Notes under the pieces: model-generated | Database searches by the model: none | Told to the model about the DNA's origin: nothing | The model's input: only the letters and a program-made list of their open reading frames with translations | Assembly: GCA_025677815.1 (NCBI GenBank) | Contig: JAIXMP010000052.1 | Span: 152,260-216,259, forward strand | DNA length: 64,000 bases | Direction of reading: 5' to 3' | DNA from: Phascolomyces articulosus | Lineage: Eukaryota; Mucoromycota; Mucoromycetes; Mucorales; Lichtheimiaceae | In this document: positions 27,260 through 38,080 of the stretch, piece by piece | Layout of the letters: every line of letters starts with the position of its first letter | Position numbering within the stretch: the stretch's first letter is position 1 | Made by a program: the position numbers and the translations under genes

Positions 27260-29263
27260 ATGCCACACGATATGCCAGCTTCTTTATCTGATAGTGATAC
27301 AGCAACGGTGAATTGTTCTTCACAACAACAACGACAGCAAAGTGATGACAACCATAGCGATTTATCATCCTTTGCAAGAAGAGAAAAACAACAACATCAG
27401 AGTATTATATATCACGCAACTTCATCAACTCATAGTATGAATAGTGACGATGATGATAAAACATACGACAAGAAAATACCACCATCTGTAATATTGGATA
27501 TTTCACCTAAGCAATCTCTTTATGTTACATCTGGAGAGTACATTACCCAAGATAATCAATCCAATGTATTGGATTATTCATCTTCTGATAAAGAAAACGA
27601 AAAAGGAATTGTACCTTCCACCTTATCACATCCTAATAAACAACGCAACTATAATAATAATAATAATAACAAGTATTCACGAATACGAGAATGGATCATA
27701 ATATTCTCAAGTGGAGTTACACCTTTTGGAAAACCAACATGGCCACCTGTATTTATTTGGATTATCATTATTATGCTTTTCTTTGTGATGTCTGGTGAAC
27801 TTTTAGTTAGTAAAGAAACTGCAGGTAATTTTATTCATGACAACGAAAACGAAAAAAAAAACAATGACTACAACATAAAATATTACTTTTTTATTATAAA
27901 TTATTTTGGTAGGTGAATTCTTGGAATTAAAACCCTTTAATTATATGCTAGGTCCATCGTTGCAGGTATATATAAAAATAATAAATATTTAATAAACAGC
28001 CCTAATTTTTCTAATTTCTTATTAATGAATGATACGCATTATACCAAGGTCCTTATTCAAACGGGTGCCAGATTTCCTCCATGCATGCGAAATATTACTC
28101 ATATGCCTTCAACGCAAAAATATATATGTATCAATGCAACTACAGCTGAAGCAATTCAAACTTCGTCATTTCTTTCTCTTTTCGATTCAGCCAATGAAAC
28201 CATCACATCAAACAGAACGAGTGAACTTATGTTTGAACCCTCGGTCTGTAGTCTTGAAGATATATGTGGTTTTGGAGGATTTGCCAATCCCAAAGAACCA
28301 GATCAAGCGTTTCGATTCTTTACTCCATTATTTGTACACAGTGGATTGGTTCATTGGAGTCTTAATTTATTAGCTCTAGCACAATTAGGGTTTAAACTAG
28401 AGCGGCTTATGGGTGGATGGCGTTTCGGAGGTACAGATAACAAACTCTCCCATAATTTATACAATATAGATGTTGACATTAATATTGCATTTATGCTAAT
28501 GGGATAACTCCTGAAATTTTATTTTTCATAGTTGCTTATGTCACTTCAGGCATATTCGGTAATGTTTTTGGAGCTAATTTTGCATCTCCTACCACTCGTA
28601 AGTTTTTGTTTGTAACTCTGTTTATGCTAATACTTTTCTAGCTTAATAAATAATGGGACTCAAAAATATTATCGATAGCAACTCTGGGTTGTGGTGCTTC
28701 TGTTTTTGGATTAATGGGCTGTTCGGCCATTGATTTGGCGCTACGATGGAATGATATGAAGCAACCCTTACGACATCTTACCAAGCTTACTGTTTTTACG
28801 AGCAAGTAGTAGTATTCTATGAAAACCAATTGTATTCGTTTTTTTTTATTATATTCATGCTAACAACAGGTGCTTTTTCATTTTTAATGTATTCCACGGG
28901 TTTTTTTACTTTGATTTATAGTTCTTGGGTTCTGTATTCTAGGATTACTACCAGGGTAATAACAGTAGAAAATGCTACATGTTTTTTTTGTGTGGTATTT
29001 TATATAAAAAAAATGAAGCGACCATCATACTGATAAAAGTACTTTATTATTAAATCATAATAATATATAGGGTTGATAGTTTCACTAATACCGGTGGATT
29101 ATTAGCAGGGTTACTGATTGGTATATCCATGGTTCCTGATTATAAAACTCGTAGTAAAAAAGGGTTCTTATTTCTATGGACACTTCGTATCATTGGTTTA
29201 ATTGTATTGGTTATATCCTACGTTTCACTTTTAAACAGTTTCTACGGACAAAGTGATATTTAA
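27260..29263 (+). CDS. Rhomboid-family membrane protein, probably catalytically inactive
   Basis: Predicted 471-residue protein in seven exons: 27260-27824, 27913-27965, 28049-28430, 28532-28597, 28679-28801, 28922-28955 and 29071-29263 (1416 nt, in frame). A polar, Gln/Ser-rich cytosolic N terminus of about 145 residues precedes the first membrane segment. The fungal rhomboid signature follows: NYMLGPSLQVLIQTGARFPPCM, then TPLFVHSGLVHWSLNLLAL (His and Asn of TM2 kept) and SGIFGNVFGANF. The segment that normally carries GxSG reads LGCGASVFG, and the TM6 segment that normally carries the catalytic His before GG reads VDSFTNTGG. Both catalytic positions therefore appear replaced (Ser by Gly, His by Asn). 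The fifth intron is GC-AG. Rhomboid pseudoproteases elsewhere bind membrane clients without cleaving them; that role here is inference. Confidence 0.88.
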
Positions 29264-30198
29264 GCAAAAGTGCTATATATATAGGTCTATTATGAGGACT
29301 CATACTGAGGTCTCAAGGATTTATTGCTGTAATAAAATGATACATTGTATAATTTTGTCATATTGTCGCCATATACCATGTTTATCATACAACGGTGGGT
29401 TTTGAGGTCAATCAAAATAAAAAATTATCATTGGAGTAACTTACTTCTATCTTGCATTTTCCTTATAACGTTAAATTTGGTAACTTAAAATTGAACCATC
29501 ATTTTAGAAATATGCATGAAATTCATGCACAGAGTCGAAATGTTGTAAAGTATATCAACCTCCTTCTCTTGGTGGTTTATGCTTATACACATCCACTTCA
29601 CATGATTAAAATGTTTTCCAAATATTGATTGCCCATTATTCATTATTTGTGCTAGGTATGCATCATCATCCTTGCGTGAAAAATGTAACAAACCCAAAAC
29701 TTTTGATTTACCTTGGAGCATTTTATTACTCCATAGCCACTGTCAATTTTTTCAAAATAATCACTGCCCAATGCTTTATGGATACGATAGCTATATATAA
29801 TAAAGCTATTGATCATGGTGATAATGATCCGATTTTTGTTGTTATTGTACACTGAATGCAATAATAATTCATTAGGCAGTTTATACGCTGACCAAATTGA
29901 ACATGAGGTTTTTTTTTTTACTGTTTTGTATGCCATAATATATATTGATTTTTTTTATAAGCTTTGATACTTTTAACAAAATACTTCCAAATGCGGGCAC
30001 TGCCCTAGTGCTTTCTCTTTGATACTGCTGCATAATTGGGGTGGGTTTGTGGTGTAGCTCGGAACCAATCGCCCTTTCGGTTCCTCAAAACTTGACACAG
30101 CCATTTTTCTGGCAGAGTTTTATTTCAATGGGAAAAAAAACACACCATCATCCTGCATATATTTTTCTTTACCTTTTTCCTTTTTTTTTTATGGCAAA
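29264..30198. other. Intergenic, no gene recognised
   Basis: AT-rich spacer between the rhomboid and WD40 genes. Open frames at 29485-29936 overlap on both strands and look non-coding. 30100-30198 is a plausible promoter/leader for the WD40 gene. Confidence 0.6.
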
Positions 30199-31601
30199 AT
30201 GCTTCCACGATCTTTCTTTTCTGCTTCTTCACTAAAGTCTCCTCAGACAAATAATGCTAATAATAGTGGTAAAAAAACAGGTTTCATTTGATAATGATGT
30301 TTTAATGAGTATTTCATTGATTAAACACTCGCGTCTTTGGTTTTTTTCTTTTGTTTACGACTTTAAAAGGTGACGAAGCTACAACGAGTCCACAACGTAA
30401 TTTGAGGCAATCACGCAGAGGTGCTGAACGAGATAATAGTAATACACGAGAGATTAATACGGAACGTAACACTTCACCTATACTTTTTCCAAATGAATCG
30501 GATGCACATGCGGATCGTTATATGAGTGCCGATTCATTGGATTCGAGTTCTGGTGACGAAGAAGACGAAGGAATGTCTTCCAATTTACAAGATCTTATGC
30601 TTCAGGTGATAACATCAATTTTGATTAAAAATAAATAAAGAAAGTAAGAATGAGAATGAAAGGGATAGTTACTTGAGATTTATTTAATACGTAGCTTCGA
30701 CAACAACAAGAAAGGCAAGCAAGATATGTCGAAAAGACACGCAGAATTGGCCGACGGATGCAGAAGACCAGTTTAAAAATTGCTCAATTAACTGGTATGG
30801 GATTACCTCACGAGTCGTTATCGCCAAGTAATAGGTCTCGATCTGTGTATGTCCAATTTTTTTTAATTCTTCATAATTTGCATGAATTTTGTTATCTTGA
30901 TTTTATATCCACTATTTACAAAAAAGTATATATAAATATTTATATTTTTAATAGAAGCAAGAGTGTTGCCCCACCCTCTCCGTCTCATCCTATTGAGTCT
31001 GATGGTGAACAGCCATTACGGCGACCTATGCTTGCCAAACGTTCAGCAGGTCAACCTCGACAATTAACGTTACCACCTGCAAAAATACAACGTCCAAATA
31101 ACAGTGATGAGCCTACCCCTCTTCCTATGACACGAAAAACGGTAATATATTCAATTTGGATGATGATTATTTTATTTGGTGAATTTTCAATGTTGATTTT
31201 TTCATTTGTTCCTGTTTGTCATAATAGGGCCCTCGGGCGAGCAGTACTCGTCCAAACGAATCAATGGCAACAACAAGAGCAGCGACTCCTTCCAGTAGTA
31301 GTCGAGTACCAAAGACTGAACAGATCAACCTGGCTTCACAAAATGTATGTGATTTGTACCTGAATCGAAACCAAGATGTGAAGACGACAGCATTTGCGAA
31401 AAAACCTCGAAGCTTGTTGTTTAATATTGCGGAAAAGGGTTCAAGTATGAGTGATTTACTGATTTCGACTTCGTTAAAAGGGTATGTCAAACTAAGATAT
31501 GTTTATACAGGTCATATGCCCATGTGAATGATAAACTAATTTAATAATAATAAATTATAGCGATATGCAATTCTGGTAGGTTAAGGTTGTGTTGTAGTGC
31601 A

Positions 31602-31635
<34 letters not shown>

Positions 31636-33259
31636 CACGAAAGTAGGAGAGCATACTAATGGGAATAAAAATATCGAATCAACGGATAATCATTGTTTTT
31701 CCTTGTCGACAGGAATGCATCTACTCGAAGGTAAGAAAAAAAGCTTCCCGATCTACTTTTTCCCACAATACATAGAGAATCTTTCAAAATATTTCTTATT
31801 AAAAAATGGTTGATCCTCTAGTTTGATTACAAATGTTGGACCTGAACGGCTTAATAACAATGGATGGATTGAAGAATTATGCTGGGTAACTCCTACTACA
31901 CTCGCGTTATGTATGGGGCGATCAAGAAATGAACACAAAATTGACTATTCAGATTCAGTTCATCTAGCACATATTAAAGGTGTTAAAGCGGTAATATATA
32001 TATATTTAAAACTGCTGTGACATAGTTGAGCTGATAAAAATATCTCTTCACTTATTTATTTTGTTATTTATTAGGATGATGTCGATATCCATGTACAGGG
32101 ATTTGCAGAGAAGTCTCCACATAAAAAAGAAATTATAGCTGTTACTCCAGTTCATCTTGGTCAGACTGGTTCTGTAGGAGTAGAACGTACGAGTTTTGTT
32201 ACTGGTGGATCTGACCATTTAGTAGTAAGTATTGTTATTTTTTTTTTCAAGAAGAATGGGAATCGAATTGCGAATCCGAATGATAAAAAGTTTTTTTTGG
32301 TGGTATATTCAAAAATGGTATCCAATGATAAAAATGTATAGTGTCTTTGGGATATGATTCGAGATAGTCCACAGGAAGATTTTGCTCTCACGGATGTCAA
32401 TACACTCGGCATCAAACATACAAGCAGTGTGCAGGCATTATGTTATGACTCTCATCATGACAAATTATATACGGGTGGTGCTGATTCAAAATTATTTACG
32501 TATGATATGTTGTCACAGAGAACAATCAATGAGTTAAAATGTAGCAATCGAGTAAGAAATTGTGCTAACACTTTCTTTTATTAAGAAAGGTGAAGAGAAG
32601 TAATACGGATTTTATTTTAACCCCCCTACTTTTTTTTTACATATAGCTCAACCATATCCTGAAAAATCCCAAAGATCAAAACTTGCTATTGATCAAGTAA
32701 ATTTTATATTTATTTTATGAGAGGAACGAAGAGAGTAGGTTGGAAGTATGATGATATTAATAATTTTGGAATTTGATATGTTATAGTCAAGCACAGACAA
32801 GTAACCAGTTTACCGTTTATGATCAACGTATACATGGAGTCAGAGGTTTGAAGCTATCCTTTGGTTTCTCAGAAACAGAAAATTTGTCACGGTATATTAA
32901 ACCAGATTGGCAACAAGATGGCTATATTGTTGTTTGTGGAAGTCAGTCAGAATCAAAAGTTCATTTCTGGTAAGGAAGACTAGTAACTAATACCATCTCC
33001 AACAAATGAATCAGGTTTTTTTTTTTTTTTTTTGGTATACCACTGATATTTTTTCTTGTTGGGATTTAGGGATATTCGTTATAGTGGAGTTGGGCGTGGC
33101 CCATGCTTTAGTTTATTAACTCAAGGAGCGACCCCATCACGAGTCCTTCGAACTTTATTATTACCTGATCGAAACACACTGGTATCCGTTTCATCCACAC
33201 GAACCATGACTTGGACAGATTATACAGTACAACCTAATTCAACGATCAGTGCCATTTGA
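30199..33259 (+). CDS. WD40-repeat protein with disordered N terminus
   Basis: Predicted 627-residue protein in 13 exons: 30199-30268, 30370-30605, 30695-30846, 30955-31141, 31228-31481, 31561-31575, 31713-31730, 31822-31990, 32075-32224, 32342-32551, 32647-32696, 32787-32969 and 33070-33259 (1884 nt, in frame). The first 300 residues are polar and Ser/Arg-rich with an acidic patch (SSSGDEEDEG) and a coiled-coil-like stretch (LRQQQERQARYVEKTRR). The second half is a beta-propeller: DMQFWNAST, HLVCLWDMIR, KLYTGGADSKLFTYD, FTVYDQRI, KVHFWDIRY and LVSVSSTRTMTWTDY are WD-repeat strands. WD40 proteins are scaffolds, and I do not recognise a specific family. The start ATG at 30199 was chosen because it splices in frame; the second exon lacks an ATG at its start. 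Two tiny exons (15 and 18 nt) encode the first repeat's tail. Confidence 0.85.
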
Positions 33260-34740
33260 GTTTTATTTGGGTCACAAAATCACATAGCTAAAAAAAAAAT
33301 TCCCATAATACTTTATTCCATCCATAATTCGTGCATATAACAATTATAAAATTCGCTTAATATGCATTTATCATATTATTAAACGTCATTATTCATCATC
33401 ATCTCTTTATCTTCTATAAGCTCGTATGTTTTTCCTTTTCCCCCGTGTCTTGAGTGAAGTCTCTCGCATTGTTGTGCTAGTAGATTTATTCTGAAGTTTC
33501 TTTGCAGCATACTTTAAGTGGATTATCTCTTTATTTTACTTGACTCCCTCTCCGTCTATTATACCTATAATTTTCACTTTGCGTAAATTGAGTATAAAGA
33601 ATAAAAATAACAATGTTAAAACTCTATTTATTTGTAACATTTCATAAATTACAAAGAACCAATTGCAATAAAAAAAAGATTTTATTACTAAAAATGGTTT
33701 TATATCCATGATATATATTTTATTTATTTATTTTTAGTAAATGTTTATGTATGAATGTGAAAGAGGAATTAGTATTAGTCCTCAAATTAACCAATGTTAG
33801 ATGGTGAATAGAGATATGTATATTGTTATGTTATGGGTACAAATAACATGCTGTAAAAAAATATAGTTGTGGTAAGATCCTGGAGAAGAGGTAGGAGGTA
33901 CCCTGCTGGATGGCATTTGTATCGATAAAGATAAAAAACGTTTAGATGTATGATCCCATCGTAGCTTGATGATGCACTTTGGAAGACTAGACTTAATTGG
34001 CTTTGTATATAGTGGAAACATAGACGATCGTGTCTAAATATCTGGTTGGCACTTGTGATTTATGTAATTATTTTTGTTGTATTTGGAGTTTTTGATGGAT
34101 GACACGGGACAAAGCTTCGCGACTGAACAAAAATCATTTAGTGATAGACCCACGTTTGCTTTGTTTGAGTAATAGTAGGTATGATGAATGGCATAATATT
34201 GACGATGGTGCGATGATTTTGTAAAAATAAACTGACAGTGGTATTGAAGTATTGTTCTTGAAAAGATGCAGGTAAAGATGAAACGTCGTCATGTGTATAA
34301 AGTTGCCATAGTGTCTTGTAAAGTGAAGTTGGCTCAGGTACAAAGGCTACTTGCAAAGGATCATGGGATCGGATGTTACTTTTCATAGTAGACGTTGGAA
34401 AAAGAGAAACAGGAGCTAAAAGTTGTGTTCAATATCCTTTGAAAGACATTGTGGCCTCCCATCAAAACCATACATGCTATTCTTGGCATCGTAGCTGTAA
34501 TGATAAAAGAGAGGAAAAGTCGTTGTTGTGATAGAAAATAGCTTCAATTAGAGATTCTTGTGCTAGTCAAGCAATAACAATAATGGCGTTGTTGATATCA
34601 GCCGGTGATCGATCAGATGCTTGATATAACTTGTTGGAAAAAAATCATTCCAGATGACGACTGTTGGGTTTTGACCCAATTTCTTTTTAAATAGATGACC
34701 CACTAGACCATTTATTTTGTCAACATGGCTACAGATAAAA
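33260..34740. other. Repeat-associated region with ORF remnants on the minus strand
   Basis: After the WD40 3' end (to about 33600) this stretch contains sequence found again near 56166-56310 and 57515-57655. On the minus strand between about 34440 and 33860 there are protein-like frames (for example PLQVAFVPEPTSLYKTLW and SLPKCIIKLRWDHTS). They are broken by frame changes and a stop, so they look like a decayed gene of unknown type. No transposase motif was recognised. Confidence 0.5.
33830..34020. repeat. Dispersed repeat, copy 1
   Basis: The segment around 33896-34010 (CTGGATGGCATTTGTATCG ... TTAATTGGCTTTGTATAT) recurs, about 95% identical by eye in its core, at 56196-56300. It recurs again in inverted orientation at 57522-57625. 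All copies lie on the outer side of an F-box palindrome, so it is probably part of the same mobile or duplicated unit. Confidence 0.8.
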
Positions 34741-35655
34741 GCTCCAAAGCTGCAATTGAAAGAGAAAACAAGCGAAACTCGGTGGCTACAGATCAAAATG
34801 ATTAATCTGCTAGCAAGAAACAGAAGAAGTGTTCCAAAAAAGAAGAAGAAGCATTGAAAAGGTGGCCATTTACCTAAACACTATTTGCCTTTTGAAGTAT
34901 GGGAAGAAGTGTTTGGTTATTTGTGTCCCTCTCAACTTGCACGCGTTTCTATGGCAACTCCTTATTTTAAGGCAGTTGTTGAACAAATGGAAATTTGGGA
35001 AAAGATCGCCAAACGTGCATTACCAAAGCGCAAGGCAGATTCGAAAAGAAAGAGCATGAAGACAGATTACAAACGAGTAATCTTTAAATCGAAAATTATT
35101 TGTGAAAATTGCCACAAGAAGTGTACACATGGTTATCGTGCCGCATTACCAGTGTACTCAGCAATACACAAGAAAGACATCAACATGTGTTTGAAATGTA
35201 GACAAAAGCATTTCGAAGAGTTTCTCGAGACTTCGCATCCCAGTGCAAACGAAAAAAATTTGGAAGTAAGGTAGCAGTTTGAAGATCAAATAGCTCATGA
35301 GAAGAAACCAACGCTGAAACGAAAGAAAGAGTTGAAAAGCACATTGACTACAAACGACACTGCATATGATGTAGAAAATAGTTATCACACTGGTCATGTT
35401 GAAGATGAAGAATAAAATGCCAACGATATGCTTAAGCAAACAGTAGCCGGAAGAAATTGACAACTTGCAGAACAAACAGCAGATGAAGAAAAACGAAAGG
35501 AAAAACTTCGGGCAAGACTTGCTGAATATGACATTGAATTGACACCAGAGAAGACTGCAACTGGATATATCCGCACAGGTAAGAATTTCAATGAAACTAT
35601 TGATAATCAATTAGCATTTCGTAGATCGCGAGTTAATCGGTCATTACATAAATAA
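34725..35655 (+). pseudogene. F-box protein pseudogene (left palindrome arm)
   Basis: Starting at the ATG at 34725 the frame encodes a Lys-rich N terminus, then an F-box (LPFEVWEEVFGYLCPSQLARVSMATPYF) at 34885-34970. A Cys-rich segment follows (CENCHKKCTHGYRAALP ... CLKCRQKHFEEFLETSHP), resembling a zinc-binding module. The frame is broken by in-frame stops near 34804 and 35272, and again near 35413 and 35457. There is also a frame change around 34870. Coding-like sequence continues (ARLAEYDIELTPEKTATGYIRTG) to about 35655. F-box proteins couple substrates to SCF ubiquitin ligases. The stops are the same in the mirrored arm, so decay came before duplication, or the arms are homogenised. Confidence 0.75.
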
Positions 35656-35676
35656 TAGTATAAATGATGTAAAAAA
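34741..35676. repeat. Palindrome 1, left arm
   Basis: This arm is the exact or near-exact reverse complement of 35771-36706 about a centre at 35723.5. Paired positions sum to 71447 throughout. Outside the arm, about 45 more bases match at lower identity. The arm carries the F-box pseudogene pointing to the centre. Confidence 0.95.
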
Positions 35677-35770
35677 CAAACAACCGTGAAAGTAATGAGA
35701 GAAAGGAAACCCACCCCTGTCCTGCACCGAAGTGCTACCTCCCTCCTCTCACTACATCCACGGATTGTTC
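35677..35770. other. 94-bp spacer of palindrome 1
   Basis: Unpaired centre of the palindrome. It is GC-richer and purine/pyrimidine-biased (GAGAGAAAGG ... CCTCCCTCCTCTC), with an inner CACCGAAGTGC segment. The same 94 bases occur at the centre of palindrome 2 (56863-56956). Confidence 0.9.
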
Positions 35771-36706
35771 TTTTTTACATCATTTATACTATTATTTATG
35801 TAATGACCGATTAACTCGCGATCTACGAAATGCTAATTGATTATCAATAGTTTCATTGAAATTCTTACCTGTGCGGATATATCCAGTTGCAGTCTTCTCT
35901 GGTGTCAATTCAATGTCATATTCAGCAAGTCTTGCCCGAAGTTTTTCCTTTCGTTTTTCTTCATCTGCTGTTTGTTCTGCAAGTTGTCAATTTCTTCCGG
36001 CTACTGTTTGCTTAAGCATATCGTTGGCATTTTATTCTTCATCTTCAACATGACCAGTGTGATAACTATTTTCTACATCATATGCAGTGTCGTTTGTAGT
36101 CAATGTGCTTTTCAACTCTTTCTTTCGTTTCAGCGTTGGTTTCTTCTCATGAGCTATTTGATCTTCAAACTGCTACCTTACTTCCAAATTTTTTTCGTTT
36201 GCACTGGGATGCGAAGTCTCGAGAAACTCTTCGAAATGCTTTTGTCTACATTTCAAACACATGTTGATGTCTTTCTTGTGTATTGCTGAGTACACTGGTA
36301 ATGCGGCACGATAACCATGTGTACACTTCTTGTGGCAATTTTCACAAATAATTTTCGATTTAAAGATTACTCGTTTGTAATCTGTCTTCATGCTCTTTCT
36401 TTTCGAATCTGCCTTGCGCTTTGGTAATGCACGTTTGGCGATCTTTTCCCAAATTTCCATTTGTTCAACAACTGCCTTAAAATAAGGAGTTGCCATAGAA
36501 ACGCGTGCAAGTTGAGAGGGACACAAATAACCAAACACTTCTTCCCATACTTCAAAAGGCAAATAGTGTTTAGGTAAATGGCCACCTTTTCAATGCTTCT
36601 TCTTCTTTTTTGGAACACTTCTTCTGTTTCTTGCTAGCAGATTAATCATTTTGATCTGTAGCCACCGAGTTTCGCTTGTTTTCTCTTTCAATTGCAGCTT
36701 TGGAGT
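35771..36706. repeat. Palindrome 1, right arm
   Basis: Reverse-complement partner of 34741-35676, with identical stops and coding remnants. Beyond 36706 the match to the left flank weakens and ends near 36750. Confidence 0.95.
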
Positions 36707-36722
36707 TTTCACCTACAACCAT
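35792..36722 (-). pseudogene. F-box protein pseudogene (right palindrome arm)
   Basis: Mirror copy of the F-box pseudogene, reading toward the palindrome centre. Its first codons (ATG at about 36722, reading MVVGENSKAA) differ from the left copy (MATDKSSKAA), but from the sixth codon on the two are identical. The F-box is at 36562-36480 and the in-frame stops are shared with the left arm. Confidence 0.75.
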
Positions 36723-37018
36723 GTCGACAATATAAATGGGCTAGAGGGCAAGGGAAAAAAAAGCGCGCTTCCAAGTTTCTATGACAATAAATTGTACCTG
36801 ACGTTTCCTTGTCCAGTCACTGTCGATCCCAGCTTATCTCAGCCTGCATAATATTCTCCTCTGAACGCGGTTTTTTTTTCTTCACTCACTCTTACCAACA
36901 CTTTTCTTTTTAATCATTTCTGAAGATTATTGTAGGTACCTTATAGTTTAATAGTATTTTTTTTATAAAAGTTTTATAATTACAAGGTTTATTTTTATAT
37001 TTATTTTGTTACTCATTT

Positions 37019-37370
37019 CTTGAAAAACCAAATCTTTGTTTATTTTTTCTCTTTGGCAGATCATACCAAACGGAATAAACACTTTATTATCCTCTGATGA
37101 GTGTTTCCCAATGGTATGGTTTTTTTAACTTTAGAACATTTAGACATGTTTAATTTGCTAACTCGCATATATTTGTTATTGTAGAATGTTCTCCTTGAAA
37201 AACCAAGTCTTTGTTTGTTTTTCTTGATTATACGAAACCAAATCACGATGCTTTTGACAAGTATTTCCCAATGGTTCTTTTTAAAAACTTGGTGGTTTTT
37301 ATTCATATTTAGTTGTTACCGTATTTCAATTTACTAATTTACATATATTATATTATTATAGAGCCTTCCT
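37019..37370. repeat. Two degenerate ~175-bp tandem repeats
   Basis: Units 37019-37193 and 37194-37370 both start with CTTGAAAAACCAA[AG]TCTTTG. Both contain GTATTTCCCAATGGT-like or GTGTTTCCCAATGGT-like sequence and end in TATTG/TTATTATAG. Divergence between the two units is substantial. Confidence 0.75.
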
Positions 37371-38080
37371 CTTTTGATTCCTAGTAACGCCTCCCATTTT
37401 GGGCTTTGTACATTTGGGTGCTACTTTGCAGGCATTGTTTGCTTCGCGCCTCTCTATTTGGCGTTGTTTATATGGGACCCTCCATTGTTGGGGTACTAAT
37501 GCATAATGGACGCTTTGTCGGGTAAGCGTTAAATTACTCGGACGAGAGTTAACAGGTTGGCTATAATCAACGTGCCCTTTGTCGTTTGAGTGTCGTCAAT
37601 CACACGCCTGCCTTGTGGGATACGGTACACTTGGTAGCCCCAGTTGGTTGGCGTCTTAATAAACTGGCGGCCACCCTTACAGGCTATGTTTGAATGGGAA
37701 CCTGCCATTGGGCTTTGTACATTAGGTTGCCTCCATTGTTTGGGCATTTGGATGTGCTGTTCCCAGGTTGCGCGAACGACGGGTGGCCACCCCGTTCTCA
37801 TATGTTGTGAGTGGGTCTTGATGGTTTCGACCAGCACAGGACAGTCATTTTTTCAAATGTATGAGGACATGCTTTTCTGATTGAGTTATCTCAAAAAGAC
37901 GTTGACTAAAGTTGGTAGTCGGCCAAACGGTACCCACACAACCTCAGGATAGCTACAGGTACACAATGGTGACATTTATATCGGGGTTGGTGTCTGATTA
38001 ACCCGGTCGAGAGCTACTTCCCTATCGGCTTAAAGATAGGGCGCTTTCCATGCGGGCGTATCGCATGGACTCTTATTGAG
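37371..38080. other. GC-richer structured island, function unknown
   Basis: Base composition differs visibly from the AT-rich surroundings. It has internal repeats (TTTTGGGCTTTGTACATTTGG at about 37396 and CATTGGGCTTTGTACATTAGG at about 37706). Near its end are two adjacent perfect 7-bp stems: CCCTATC/GATAGGG at 38020-38041 and CCATGCG/CGCATGG at 38048-38068. A weaker GGGTT/AACCC stem lies at about 37984-38004. No long open frame or tRNA fold was recognised. It may be a non-coding RNA or the structured end of a decayed mobile element. Confidence 0.45.

Noticed and set aside
35158..35610. 150-codon minus-strand frame (MIINSFIEILTCADISS...) repeated four times in the palindromes
   Set aside because: It is antisense to the F-box pseudogene. 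It recurs only because the palindrome arms are duplicated, and its Phe/Ser/Cys-rich content is typical of antisense of Lys/Glu-rich coding.
35655..35800. CRISPR-like or integron-like inverted repeat at the palindrome centre
   Set aside because: There is only one long inverted repeat with a single spacer, in a clearly eukaryotic intron-rich context.
37529..37880. Open frames of 78-102 codons on both strands in the GC-richer island
   Set aside because: They overlap on opposite strands, lack recognisable domains and follow from higher GC content; not called as genes.
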